Translations under genes and position numbers: made by a program
Shown here: positions 18,630 to 27,250 of the stretch, one piece after another
How positions within the stretch are numbered: the first letter of the stretch is position 1
Layout of the letters: every line of letters starts with the position of its first letter
Notes under the pieces: model-generated
Databases searched by the model: none
What the model was told of the DNA's origin: nothing
What the model saw: only the letters and a program-made list of their open reading frames with translations
Assembly: GCA_019695185.1 (NCBI GenBank)
Contig: JAIBAN010000067.1
Span: 1 to 45,063 of the forward strand
Direction of reading: 5' to 3'
Source of the DNA: Blastocatellia bacterium
GTDB lineage: Bacteria > Acidobacteriota > Blastocatellia > Chloracidobacteriales > Chloracidobacteriaceae
Length of the DNA stretch: 45,063 nucleotides

Positions 18630-20768
18630 TCACCAAATATAATCCTTGGCATAATCCCGCACCCGATGCCCGGCCAGAATGTGCATGGTGCGAATCCTTT
18701 GCAGCATGACCGGCGAAAGTTGCGACAGCGGGACATAGATAATCCGTTTTCCATAGCGTCCGGCAATCTGGCGCATGATTGGGCGAGGTGGATTGGGCGC
18801 AGCGTAGAGCACAAACCGGTCTTCGCTGTAATCAATCCCGGCCAGCAGCAACCGTTCGGCGTAGGTTTCCGCAAAAGCATAGGCCGCATCCTGAAAGACG
18901 TTCCACAGACGACCCGGCGGCATGGTCATCAAAAACCCGCCGTACACCGCCCGCTTGATTCCCGGTCCAACGGTATGCTCGTCGGGCTCAGTGGCATAAA
19001 AGGCCATGTCTGATTCCTGCGTATGTTCGCCCAACCATGTCATCGTGTAAGTGTATTTCGCATCATCCTCATCGAAAATCACCACGATGGAATCCACGCC
19101 GCCTTTGACGGTCTGACATTCCTGCACGTAAATCTTGCCCGTGTGCCAGTTCCGAATGGTTTCCCGCAAATCAATGCCATCCAGCAGTGAGGTTTCAAAC
19201 GGCTGGATGCGCTTACGTTCCTCACTCACCATCAGCCGCCCTTTGGTGCGGAGAAAATTTCCGTAGTTTTCGATAATCAGGTCTTCCGGCGGGAACGAAC
19301 AGACCGCAAACGGATTGGTCGGCGGTTGCGGCAGTTTTTCCTTTTTGGCCTTGTCACGCTTTTTGAGAAACTGGAGTGATTTCGGACGGGGGCGCAAAGG
19401 CGGTTGCGGATTCATGCGGATCCGCCGCGAAGACCGATGCAGGTCTTCCAGCGTCAGTTCAATCACCGGCAGGTCGCTGGGACCTTCCTGCCACCGGTAC
19501 GCCGAACCGATTTCCCACATCCGGTAACAAAAATGACTGGAAACACAGCCGCGCCCCGCGACCAGCAATTCGTAATAACCCGGCAGCAGCAATCCTTCGA
19601 CCGCTGCATATTTGCGGGCAAACCGGTCAATCAGACGGAGTTGATGATTGGAGATGGTCTCGCCGGTCTGAGTCTCGTAATGGGTTTTGACCCACAACAG
19701 ATAGCGGCAGAGCAAATCGTAGCGGTCACTGCCGTCACCTTCCTGCGCCGTCTGCGCCACTGCCCGCCGCACAACCTCCTCGACTGATTCGTTTTTGCTG
19801 CCCTGCACCACCTGAAACTTTTTGCGCGGTGGAACCGGCTCCGGTTCTTCAGCCAGGTTTTCAGGTTTTGGTTCATCTGCTTCGTTCCTCAGTAGTTTTT
19901 GAAACGACAGCCGCAGTTCGGCAAAGGCTGCCTGGATTTCCCCTTTGGAATCGTCAAGCGCCACTTCCTGCGAATCTTCCAACGAGTCTCTTGTCGCCAC
20001 CCCACCAAGCGAACCGGCAACCGTCCGTTGGGTTTCATAGACTGCGCTGAGAAAAGGAAAGGTGCTCAGGATTTCACTCAGACAGCCGGGAGCCAGATGG
20101 AAAAGCTGCGCCCGGACACGGCCTTCCAAGGGTTGAGCCTGTGGTTGGGCGAGGGCTTCACAAAGGCCGGTCAAATGACTCAGCCCGCAGACCACCAGCA
20201 CCGGCCCGGCAGAGGCAGCCAGACCGGCTTCCAGGTCCTGAATGTGAAAAGCCATTGCTCGTTCCCGAAGCTGGTCCAGCACGGCAAGCTGATATGATTC
20301 TGGTGCCTGGAATGAAAAAAAAGGAACCGCTTTTGTTTTGGCAAGCCGCTCTAACAACAGTTCGCAATAGCGCCGATGGCCGATGTGCCGCAGGGCATAG
20401 GTATCAGGCAAAAATTCGTGCTGCTGCGGATACCCAACCACTGCCGTATCCATACACCGGAGCGGAATGCCTGCCGCCAAAGCCAGCCGGGAAGCTTCGA
20501 CAAAAGCATCCACCGGCTCGAAAATAATGAGTTCACGGTCTTCCCCCGGAGTACCTGGTTCATAGGAAAGTGCTGACATGCGCGGCAGACGGTTGACCGC
20601 CTGCACGACCAAATCCTGCACCGCGTGCGGATATTCAACCGCCACAGCCGCCGGGCGAAGCTGATGGAAGACCTCCCGCACAGCCAGTGCAAACTCAAAC
20701 GAATAATGCAGCACCGGCAGCACGGCCACCCGCCCCACCTGCATGATATAAAAATCGGAAGTTGCCAT
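18630..20768 (-). CDS. Large conserved-looking protein of unknown function
   Basis: A 712-residue, apparently cytoplasmic protein with no signal peptide. An N-terminal alpha/beta domain (about 1-230) contains AVAVEYPHAVQDLVVQAVNR and a later strand PVLVVCGLSHLTGL. A charged linker (about 230-330) follows, then a helical segment, another basic linker rich in Lys/Pro (about 470-490), and a C-terminal alpha/beta domain (about 500-712) with VVIFDEDDAKYTYTMTW and GIDYSEDRFVLYAAP. I do not recognise any domain with confidence. Start: ATG at 20768 is used; a TTG at 20795 preceded by GAGGGTGG would add nine residues. It is separated by an array from the TonB receptor gene and by 65 bases from the decarboxylase gene upstream. 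Confidence 0.7.
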   Translation of the reverse strand: MATSDFYIMQVGRVAVLPVLHYSFEFALAVREVFHQLRPAAVAVEYPHAVQDLVVQAVNRLPRMSALSYEPGTPGEDRELIIFEPVDAFVEASRLALAAGIPLRCMDTAVVGYPQQHEFLPDTYALRHIGHRRYCELLLERLAKTKAVPFFSFQAPESYQLAVLDQLRERAMAFHIQDLEAGLAASAGPVLVVCGLSHLTGLCEALAQPQAQPLEGRVRAQLFHLAPGCLSEILSTFPFLSAVYETQRTVAGSLGGVATRDSLEDSQEVALDDSKGEIQAAFAELRLSFQKLLRNEADEPKPENLAEEPEPVPPRKKFQVVQGSKNESVEEVVRRAVAQTAQEGDGSDRYDLLCRYLLWVKTHYETQTGETISNHQLRLIDRFARKYAAVEGLLLPGYYELLVAGRGCVSSHFCYRMWEIGSAYRWQEGPSDLPVIELTLEDLHRSSRRIRMNPQPPLRPRPKSLQFLKKRDKAKKEKLPQPPTNPFAVCSFPPEDLIIENYGNFLRTKGRLMVSEERKRIQPFETSLLDGIDLRETIRNWHTGKIYVQECQTVKGGVDSIVVIFDEDDAKYTYTMTWLGEHTQESDMAFYATEPDEHTVGPGIKRAVYGGFLMTMPPGRLWNVFQDAAYAFAETYAERLLLAGIDYSEDRFVLYAAPNPPRPIMRQIAGRYGKRIIYVPLSQLSPVMLQRIRTMHILAGHRVRDYAKDYIW

Positions 20769-20833
20769 AGTTTTTGGGTATCTCAGAAAACTCAACCACC
20801 CTCACCATAGCAATCGTGTGTGCAGGAGGCAAC

Positions 20834-22324
20834 TCAAGAGTTTCGTGCCTGCAACAACTCATTCCCGCTGGCCGTCACCGCCTCCGTCAGCAGGTCAAAA
20901 TCATGCAACCGGCTGCGATGGTTGGTGATGGCCACCCGCAACGCGAATTTCCCGTTGAGTATCGTACTGGAATGCACGGCCAGACCGCTTTCCTGAATCC
21001 GCAGAAGAATTTCCTTATTGAGACTTTCCAGTTCCGCTTCGCTGAGTCCGGGAGCGCAAAACCGGAAACACACGACATTGAGCGGGGCCGGAGCGAGCAG
21101 CTCCAGGTTTTGACTGTCGCCAATCAGTTGGCAAAGATGGCGGGCCTGCCGTACATTCTGTTCAATCAACCGGCTGAAAGCATGAATTCCGTGGGTTTTG
21201 AACGACATCCAGACCTTCAAAGCCCGGAAACCACGGGTTAATTGAAGCCCCAAATCAGCCAGCGGCAGTCCTCCCGCCACAATGCCGCGCTCCATTGCCG
21301 CCAGATAACTCGGCGTCATGGAAAAGGTCTGTTGTTGGGCTTCCCGATGACGAACCAGCACACAGCCGACTTCATGCGGCAGATACATCCATTTGTGCAA
21401 ATCAAAAGCGATTGAATCCGCCTGTGCCATCCCGGCCACCTGTGGTTTGAGCGCCGGAGAGAGCGTGGCCAGAGCTCCAAAGGCCCCATCCACATGAAAC
21501 CAGAGGTTTTCCCCCTGACAGAGCGCAGCCAGTCCGGCCAAATCGTCGGTTGCACCGGTGTTGACCGTTCCGGCATTGCCAATCACGCAAATTGGATGCA
21601 GCCCCGATGCCCGGTCCGCCCTGATGCGGGCTGTGAGGGCCGGAATCTCAATCTGAAAATCGCGGTTGACCGGAATCCGGTGAAACGACTGGTTCCCCAG
21701 GCCCAGCAATTCCGCTGCCCGTTGCGCCCAGCTATGGGTTTCAGTCGAGCCATAGAAGACCAACTGCGGGGTTTCAGCCTGTTGCAACCCGCGTTCCCGC
21801 ACATCAAATCCGGCTTTCACCTGCCGGGCCACCGCCAGCCCAATCAGGTTGGCAGCGGTTCCGCCGCTCACCAGCAATCCGGTTGCTTCCGTTGGCATGC
21901 CCATCAGTTCCCCCAGCCACGCAATCACTTTTTTCTCAATCAGGTGGGCGGACTGGTCATACCCGGCCAAATGCGGGTTCATTCCTGCTGCAAGCATGTC
22001 AGCCAGCATTCCCAACGGCGTGCCGGTTCCCATCACCCAGCCCCAAAACCGGGGATGAATATTGCCGGATGGATACGGCAGCACATTTTCCTTGAACTCT
22101 TCATACACCGTGGCGGCAGCGGTTGGCTCCAGGGGCAACGGTTCGTCATTCAACCGGGTTTTGACCTCGGCAGGAACCGGCTGCCAGACCCGGCGAGAGC
22201 GAACCGTGGAGAGATAGTCCACCATATCGTCCAACATGTGATGGCCGAGTGTGCGAAAGGCATCCCAATCAGTTGGGTCAAGTGATTCCTCAGGGTGCGT
22301 TCCAGGTAATAAAAGGTCGTGCAT
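20834..22324 (-). CDS. PLP-dependent aromatic-L-amino-acid-type decarboxylase
   Basis: A 496-residue cytoplasmic fold-type I PLP enzyme of the group II decarboxylases. Key parts: NIHPRFWGWVMGTGTP (substrate side), VSGGTAANL (phosphate contact), TETHSWA with His197 that stacks on PLP, VDGAFG with Asp279, and DLHKWMYLP with the Schiff-base Lys311. Family members decarboxylate L-Dopa, tryptophan, tyrosine or related amino acids; some relatives are aldehyde synthases. The substrate cannot be told here. It is divergent from an AraC-family regulator with 205 bases between, an arrangement that suggests control by that regulator. Confidence 0.9.
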   Translation of the reverse strand: MHDLLLPGTHPEESLDPTDWDAFRTLGHHMLDDMVDYLSTVRSRRVWQPVPAEVKTRLNDEPLPLEPTAAATVYEEFKENVLPYPSGNIHPRFWGWVMGTGTPLGMLADMLAAGMNPHLAGYDQSAHLIEKKVIAWLGELMGMPTEATGLLVSGGTAANLIGLAVARQVKAGFDVRERGLQQAETPQLVFYGSTETHSWAQRAAELLGLGNQSFHRIPVNRDFQIEIPALTARIRADRASGLHPICVIGNAGTVNTGATDDLAGLAALCQGENLWFHVDGAFGALATLSPALKPQVAGMAQADSIAFDLHKWMYLPHEVGCVLVRHREAQQQTFSMTPSYLAAMERGIVAGGLPLADLGLQLTRGFRALKVWMSFKTHGIHAFSRLIEQNVRQARHLCQLIGDSQNLELLAPAPLNVVCFRFCAPGLSEAELESLNKEILLRIQESGLAVHSSTILNGKFALRVAITNHRSRLHDFDLLTEAVTASGNELLQARNS

Positions 22325-22461
22325 TGGTTTCCTCCAGATGGTTCGGATGGACTACAGAGATGAAGTGGTTGAAGGGTACCCGACGCGCTTGCTAGAGTCT
22401 TGTATCTTTCAAACCGCCTTGGTACGAAAGCAACTTCGCCACATCGTAAAAACAGACCTGA

Positions 22462-22478
22462 AATCGGACTATCCGATT
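22462..22478. promoter_or_regulatory. Palindromic site between decarboxylase and AraC regulator
   Basis: AATCGGA (22462-22468), spacer CTA, TCCGATT (22472-22478): a perfect inverted repeat in the divergent gap, 52 bases before the AraC gene start. It is a possible operator. AraC proteins usually bind direct repeats, so another dimeric regulator is also possible. No clear sigma-70 promoter was found in either direction. Confidence 0.45.
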
Positions 22479-22529
22479 CTTGCGCCTGAATTTTTTCCAT
22501 CCAGCCGATTGTGCAAAGGAAGCACCCCT

Positions 22530-23387
22530 ATGGAGCACAGGGCAGCCCGCCAGATTTACTTGCCGGTTCCGATTTATCCGCAGGATTGCCTGCGCCAGGC
22601 GTCAGTGGCTGATTTTACCTTCCATGAAACGTTTCATGCGCCGGGCTGCGTGCTGCCCTGCCATGCCCACGAACGAGCCACCATCAATCTTTTGCTCGAA
22701 GGCAGTTTTCACGAATCATTTCGCAGCCGGACCGAGGTCTGTATGCAGTCGAGCATCCTCTTTCGCCCGGCAGGCGAAGACCACCGCGACCAGTTTGGCA
22801 CCATCGGCGGGCATGTCATGATTATCGAAGTCGGGGCTTCGCGCCTCGAAACGTTTCGTTCCTTTACCGATGTTGTCGAAGCCATTTCCCAACAGCGGGA
22901 TGCCCAACTGGAAGCCATCGGGCAGAAAATCATGCAGGAATGGCGTATCGGCGACGAAGCGGCCCGGCTGGCACTTGAGGGGCTGACGCTGGAACTGGTG
23001 GCCACGGCTTCACGCAAAACAAAAACCATGCGCCCCACCCGGCCAATTCCCCGTTGGCTCTGTCAGGTGCGTGACCTGCTCCATGACCGCTGGGAGGAAC
23101 CCTTGCTGGTAGCTGACCTGGCAGCAGCGGCTGAGGTCCACCCGGTTTATCTGGCACGGGCATTTCGGGCTCACTTTGGCTGTACACCGGGCGTCTATCT
23201 GCGCCGGGTGCGGATTGCCTGGGCCAAACATCAGTTGTTGCAGGGAGCCCGCCCACTGAGTGATATTGCCTTTGCTGCCGGATTTGCCGACCAAAGCCAC
23301 TTTACCAAGGTCTTCAAACAGGAAACCGGACTCACACCGGGGCAATTTTCCCAGATACGGGACAGGCAAAACCATTTCCCCCGTTGA
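22530..23387 (+). CDS. AraC-family transcriptional regulator
   Basis: A 285-residue DNA-binding protein. The N-terminal part (about 1-150) is a cupin-like sensor with HAPGCVLPCHAHERATINLLL; the C-terminal part has two helix-turn-helix units: LLVADLAAAAEVHPVYLARAF and LSDIAFAAGFADQSHFTKVF, with the typical end TGLTPGQF. The start at 22530 is chosen because AAAGGAAG lies seven bases before it; the frame stays open far upstream to 22251, but that would overlap the divergent decarboxylase gene. It probably regulates the neighbouring decarboxylase (inference from divergence). Confidence 0.92.
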   Translation: MEHRAARQIYLPVPIYPQDCLRQASVADFTFHETFHAPGCVLPCHAHERATINLLLEGSFHESFRSRTEVCMQSSILFRPAGEDHRDQFGTIGGHVMIIEVGASRLETFRSFTDVVEAISQQRDAQLEAIGQKIMQEWRIGDEAARLALEGLTLELVATASRKTKTMRPTRPIPRWLCQVRDLLHDRWEEPLLVADLAAAAEVHPVYLARAFRAHFGCTPGVYLRRVRIAWAKHQLLQGARPLSDIAFAAGFADQSHFTKVFKQETGLTPGQFSQIRDRQNHFPR

Positions 23388-23422
23388 AAAACAGGCAACC
23401 GCCGGGGTTCAACAAAAGGTAC

Positions 23423-23451
23423 TTGACAAAACCGCCTTTCGCCCCTATGCT
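23423..23451 (+). promoter_or_regulatory. Sigma-70 type promoter of tRNA-Lys
   Basis: TTGACA (23423-23428), 17-base spacer, TATGCT (23446-23451). The tRNA begins at 23491, so a leader of about 30 bases would be removed by RNase P. Confidence 0.78.
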
Positions 23452-23488
23452 TCGCAACTTCTGTTGAGGCGGTAACGTCTTAATGGTG

Positions 23489-23563
<75 letters not shown>

Positions 23564-23580
23564 TAATCCCTCCAAACACA

Positions 23581-23606
23581 AAAGGCGTCAATTTTGACGC
23601 CTTTTT
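23581..23606 (+). terminator. Intrinsic terminator after tRNA-Lys, probably two-way
   Basis: AAAGGCGTCA (23581-23590) pairs with TGACGCCTTT (23595-23604) across a four-base loop, followed by T residues. On the minus strand the same hairpin is followed by TTTTGTGTTT, so it can also end the VOC gene transcript that finishes at 23633. Confidence 0.9.
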
Positions 23607-23632
23607 GCTTTTTGCAGTTGGTTTATTTTGGC

Positions 23633-24040
23633 CTAACCGGAATTTCCGGACTTGAGCTGGAGCAAATCCCACAGATTTCCATAGAGGTCTGCAAAAACTG
23701 CCACCGTACCGTAGCTTTCTGTTTTTGGCTCGCGGACGAACCGGATTCCCTGGGCCACCATGTCCTCGTAGTCACGCCGGAAATCATCCGTATTGAGAAA
23801 CAAAAACACCCGTCCGCCGGTCTGGTTGCCGATGGAGGCTTCCTGTTCCGGCGTCGTGGCCTTGGCCAACAGCAGGTTGGCTCCCGTCGAGCCCGGCGGA
23901 GCGACCACCACCCAGCGTTTATCCTGTTCAGGCTGATAGGTGTCTTCAACCAGCGTGAAACGCAGCTTGCAGGTGTAAAATTCAATGGCTTCGTCATAAT
24001 CCCGGACGACCAAAGCCACATGCACAATGGATTGTTTCAT
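23633..24040 (-). CDS. VOC (glyoxalase/bleomycin resistance) family protein
   Basis: A 135-residue small metalloenzyme-fold protein made of two beta-alpha-beta-beta-beta units: VHVALVVRDYDEAIEFYT at the start and DLYGNLWDLLQL near the end. His7 and a late acidic position could be metal ligands, as in the family. Substrate unknown. Its start codon overlaps the stop of the GNAT gene by four bases (ATGA), so translation is probably coupled. It is the last gene of a minus-strand group. Confidence 0.88.
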   Translation of the reverse strand: MKQSIVHVALVVRDYDEAIEFYTCKLRFTLVEDTYQPEQDKRWVVVAPPGSTGANLLLAKATTPEQEASIGNQTGGRVFLFLNTDDFRRDYEDMVAQGIRFVREPKTESYGTVAVFADLYGNLWDLLQLKSGNSG

Positions 24041-24546
24041 TTGCCTTCCTCAACCTCGATGTCATCCAAAAACCGGTACATGACATAGGCATCCACATAG
24101 CCCAGCGTCCGGTGGTTAAACGCCTTGGGCAGCGTTCCGACAATGGTAAAGCCCAGCTTTTTCCAGAGCCAGACGGCGGTTTCGTTGGTGGCAATCACGA
24201 TGTTGAACTGAATGGCCAGGTAACCGGCTTTCCGCGCTTCGTGCAGGCAATGCAGGCCCATCGCCTTCCCGGCTCCCCGCCCCTGATAGCTCGGTGCGGT
24301 CATAAATGAAGCCGTGGCCACGTGCGCTCCGAGGTCGCGCTGGTTTGGCATCAGTTTGTACATGCCAACCACTTGCCCTTCGTTTTCGGCTACATAGGTG
24401 GCAATGCCCGGACCGAACCAGTAGGCAAAGGCATCTTCCCGGCTGGTATCGGGGGTAAAAACATAGGTGTCGCCAGTGGCAATGACGGCCTGAAAAATCG
24501 GCCAGATCGACTCAAAATCAACTTCGGAAGCACGCCGTATCTCCAT
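24037..24546 (-). CDS. GNAT-family N-acetyltransferase
   Basis: A 169-residue acetyl-CoA-dependent acetyltransferase. The pattern APSYQGRGAGKAM is the acetyl-CoA pyrophosphate loop (Q/R-x-x-G-x-G/A). NETAVWLWKKLGFTIVG is the typical C-terminal N-x-x-A-x-x-x-Y/W-x-K-x-G-F motif. The substrate is unknown. It overlaps the VOC gene by four bases; the gene upstream on the same strand ends 67 bases away. Confidence 0.9.
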   Translation of the reverse strand: MEIRRASEVDFESIWPIFQAVIATGDTYVFTPDTSREDAFAYWFGPGIATYVAENEGQVVGMYKLMPNQRDLGAHVATASFMTAPSYQGRGAGKAMGLHCLHEARKAGYLAIQFNIVIATNETAVWLWKKLGFTIVGTLPKAFNHRTLGYVDAYVMYRFLDDIEVEEGK

Positions 24547-24613
24547 AAAATGATTGAGCTGGCTACGGGAGCCAATGCACCAAATTCCCTTCTGTTGTGT
24601 GATTCAACCGGAT

Positions 24614-25093
24614 TCAATCGTGACAGAGCAAACATCCGTTGGCATGAACAAATACCTGATGCAACGGGCATTTGGAAAGCGTTTCCGGCGGCTGGAACCA
24701 ATCCCATGCCTTCGGCCCCTCAACCATTTCCGCCGTGTAGCACTCCACCAGCTTGCGGAAATCGGTCAAATAGCAGAGGGCAAAGGGCGGGTCATAATCG
24801 AGCACCTCCCACCGGTGTCGCCGGAGCGCAAGGTCCGTCAAGGCCAGCAGAAAGGCTTTCTCCTGCTCGAAATCCGCCGGATTCCAGGCTATCTCGTCCA
24901 GGTCAAACCCAACCACGCCCAGGCCGTAAATGGTCTGGTCATGTTCGGCCAGCCAGGTGACGAGTTCCTGTTCCCACTCGGTCTGCGCCAAGTCCGAACC
25001 GCTTAGAATCAAGGTCGAAAGCAACACGATGGTGGCACCGTTGCTGAGAGCCATGTCACAACCGGCTTTGTCGTTTGAAAAAATGTTTCCCAT
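24614..25093 (-). CDS. Hypothetical protein with C-terminal Cys/His cluster
   Basis: A 159-residue protein, not recognised. The N-terminal part is hydrophobic-moderate (GATIVLLSTLILSG); the middle is rich in aromatic and acidic residues (EVLDYDPPFALCYLTDF). The last 18 residues, CPLHQVFVHANGCLLCHD, hold three Cys and three His and look like a small metal site. Its ATG overlaps the TGA of the exonuclease gene by one base (TGATG), a strong sign of translational coupling and shared function or stoichiometry. Confidence 0.7.
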   Translation of the reverse strand: MGNIFSNDKAGCDMALSNGATIVLLSTLILSGSDLAQTEWEQELVTWLAEHDQTIYGLGVVGFDLDEIAWNPADFEQEKAFLLALTDLALRRHRWEVLDYDPPFALCYLTDFRKLVECYTAEMVEGPKAWDWFQPPETLSKCPLHQVFVHANGCLLCHD

Positions 25094-25656
25094 CAGCGTC
25101 CTGTCCTGGCGTGCGTTTCGGCTTCCAGCCTGGGTAACATCAGTTGCGCCAACCGCGCAATGTTGCGGGCATCATCCAGGCCGCGATGGTGGACGCCTTC
25201 CAGTGGCAGGCGGGCGATTTTGAGCGCGGTGGCCATGCCGCACAGTTTTACTTTGAAAAGCCGGGCAAATTCCTTTTTCAGATTGATGTGCGGTTCAAAC
25301 GTGGCGGGCAATTGCAGTTTATGCCGCTGGCAATCCTGGCGAAACTGGTTCAAATCGTAGCCGCCCCAGGAACAAAGCCGAAACGGCTCGCTGCCAATCC
25401 ATTCGACAAAACGGGGGAACACAGTCCAGAAATACTCCGCCGCGTCAACCTGTTCCTGCGTGATAGAAGTCAACTGCGTACAAAAGGCGCTCAGGCGCGG
25501 TTCGGCCACAGGTTTGATGAATTCCGAAAATTCGGCCAATGCCGGCCCTTGGCTGGAAGCCAGTACAACGGCTCCGATTTCAATGATTTCCATGCTGGAG
25601 CGGTCTTTGCTGTTCTCCCAGCAGGTGGCTTCCACATCCACAATCACGTAACGCAC
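25093..25656 (-). CDS. 3'-5' exonuclease of the DEDDh family (ERI1/KapD-like)
   Basis: A 187-residue nuclease domain. Exo I motif VDVEATCW with the first Asp/Glu pair, Exo II region CSWGGYDLNQF with Asp, and Exo III HRGLDDARNIA with the His and last Asp: all four acidic residues plus the catalytic His are present. The Ser-Trp-Gly-x-Tyr-Asp and His-Arg-x-Leu-Asp-Asp-Ala pattern resembles the ERI1/KapD group, which trims RNA or structured 3' ends. It is followed with a one-base overlap by the Cys/His-tail protein. Confidence 0.9.
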   Translation of the reverse strand: MRYVIVDVEATCWENSKDRSSMEIIEIGAVVLASSQGPALAEFSEFIKPVAEPRLSAFCTQLTSITQEQVDAAEYFWTVFPRFVEWIGSEPFRLCSWGGYDLNQFRQDCQRHKLQLPATFEPHINLKKEFARLFKVKLCGMATALKIARLPLEGVHHRGLDDARNIARLAQLMLPRLEAETHARTGR

Positions 25657-25686
25657 GACGTTTTCAACTTTCCTTGAAATGTTTTC

Positions 25687-26103
25687 CTACCGGATTTCCT
25701 CGACTTCCAACAAAACGGGCGTATGGTGATGACCGGTTTGTGCGCCAAAGAGGGTTCCTTTGATGACCACATTTTGGTTCAGGAATTTCCGGTATTGCTG
25801 ATAGGGCTTATCCTGTTTGACAAAAACCAGTTGGAGGTCGGTCACCCCTTTGGCTGGCTGATTGAATTCGTCGCCTTCTTTGCCATCCACGCAAATCGGC
25901 TTGGTCAAATGGAGGTACCAGCCGGTTTCAGGCTGGTCGCCCCGTTTGACGCTTTCATAATTGGGCGGCCCCGGAAGCGTTTTCCGCAGGATTTTGCCGC
26001 TGACTTCGACCACAGCAGGTTCATAGGACAGACAATTCTGGGCTACGCCGACCTGTGTCAGCCAGCCGGACAAGACCAAGGCAATTGCCAAAACTTTCCG
26101 CAT
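25687..26103 (-). CDS. Exported DUF4431-like protein
   Basis: A 138-residue protein with an N-terminal signal peptide (MRKVLAIALVLSGWLTQVGVAQ). The mature part begins CLSYEPAVVEVSGKI and has PGPPNYESVKRGDQPETGWYL and KPICVDGK, which match my memory of the DUF4431 family. It looks like a small OB-like fold in the periplasm; function unknown. It ends with EVEEIR. It lies 30 bases upstream of the exonuclease gene and may share its transcript. Confidence 0.8.
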   Translation of the reverse strand: MRKVLAIALVLSGWLTQVGVAQNCLSYEPAVVEVSGKILRKTLPGPPNYESVKRGDQPETGWYLHLTKPICVDGKEGDEFNQPAKGVTDLQLVFVKQDKPYQQYRKFLNQNVVIKGTLFGAQTGHHHTPVLLEVEEIR

Positions 26104-26175
26104 GAATTTCGACCTCTCCTGAAATACAGATGGTTGTTCCTGAAACCATCAGGCATGTTCCCAATGGTACCTCAA

Positions 26176-27105
26176 TCAGAGGTCCAGTTCCCAGGTTTCG
26201 GCAATCATGTTGGTACCAAACAAATCATGAGGCACGGCTTCGACCAGTTTGTACCCTTCATCCTCATATATCTTGCGGGCAGAGGTGAGCACCTGATTGG
26301 TCCAGAGTGTAATTTTTTGATAACCGGCCTGGCGGGCAAAACGGGTGCATTCCTGGACCAGCCGTTTTCCGATGCCCAGCCCGCGTGCTTGCGGTTCAAC
26401 CAGCAGCAACCGCAATTTGGCCACCGTTTCCGATTTTTTTACCAGAAACACTGACCCTACGATTTCTCCGTCTTTTTCCGCCATCCAACAGCGCTCTTTT
26501 TTGGAATCAAAGTTTTTCAGAAAATCTGTGACAATTTCAGCGACCAACGTCTCAAAGCGCTCATCCCAGCCATATTCCTGCGCATACAAAACCGCATGGC
26601 GGTACAGCACCCAGCCCATATCCCCCGGTTGGTGAGTGCGCAACAGGTATGGCGTTGCCGGAGGCGGGGGAGGATTCAAAATGGTTTCGATGGCCTTCAG
26701 CGCTTCCATCAACCGAACCTGATGGCCTTCGGAAAGACTCCCCAACAACCCGGCCATTTCCTTTTGTGCCCGTTCGTTTAAGGGCGCAAAAGCTTCCATT
26801 CCTTTTTCCGTTAAGGCCAAATGGCTTTGCCGCCCATCCGTCGGGGATGGTGTCGCCGCCACCAAGTCATGTTTTCTGAAACTTTTCAGAATTCGACTCA
26901 CATAGCCGGCATCCAAACCGAGGTTTTTTGTCAATTCTTTGGCGGTGACATTTTGGTGATGGGCAATCTCATACAGAATTCTCACTTCGGTCAGTGAAAA
27001 CGGACTCTCCAGCCAGCCTTCCTGCAAAACTCCGATGCGTTGGGTGTAAAACCGGTTGAAGTGCCGCAACCGGTCAGCGTTCCGTTGCAAAACACTGTTT
27101 TCCAT
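26176..27105 (-). CDS. MarR-type regulator fused to GNAT acetyltransferase
   Basis: A 309-residue fusion. Residues about 1-145 form a MarR winged helix: FSLTEVRILYEIAHH, TAKELTKNLGLDAGYVSRIL and DGRQSHLALTEKG. Residues about 155-309 form a GNAT domain with VEPQARGLGIGKRLVQEC (acetyl-CoA loop) and ARKIYEDEGYKLVEA. Such fusions are known as bifunctional helix-turn-helix regulator/N-acetyltransferases; whether the acetyltransferase acts on a small molecule or protein is unknown. An inverted repeat sits just upstream and could be an autoregulatory operator. Confidence 0.92.
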   Translation of the reverse strand: MENSVLQRNADRLRHFNRFYTQRIGVLQEGWLESPFSLTEVRILYEIAHHQNVTAKELTKNLGLDAGYVSRILKSFRKHDLVAATPSPTDGRQSHLALTEKGMEAFAPLNERAQKEMAGLLGSLSEGHQVRLMEALKAIETILNPPPPPATPYLLRTHQPGDMGWVLYRHAVLYAQEYGWDERFETLVAEIVTDFLKNFDSKKERCWMAEKDGEIVGSVFLVKKSETVAKLRLLLVEPQARGLGIGKRLVQECTRFARQAGYQKITLWTNQVLTSARKIYEDEGYKLVEAVPHDLFGTNMIAETWELDL

Positions 27106-27132
27106 AGCGTAAAACCCGCTTTCAAAAAGATA

Positions 27133-27180
27133 TTTGAAATAGTCAATAATTTATTTGCTTTTGTCAACTATATTTCAAAA
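27133..27180 (-). promoter_or_regulatory. Imperfect inverted repeat and likely promoter of the MarR-GNAT gene
   Basis: TTTGAAATAGTCAA (27133-27146) and, on the other strand, TTTTGAAATATAGTTGACAA (27161-27180) form an A/T-rich imperfect palindrome 28 bases upstream of the gene. On the minus strand it contains TTGACA (27162-27167), a perfect -35 box; a -10 about 17 bases on is weak. MarR proteins bind A/T-rich palindromes of this kind, so autoregulation is likely. Confidence 0.5.
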
Positions 27181-27250
27181 CCTATGGATTCACCTGACCG
27201 GCGGTTGAATTCAGCCTCAATTGAGACGTGGGGTTGAAACGGACCCGATG

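Noticed and set aside
22251..22529. Longer start for the AraC gene
   Set aside because: It overlaps the divergent decarboxylase gene and ignores the AAAGGAAG site before 22530.
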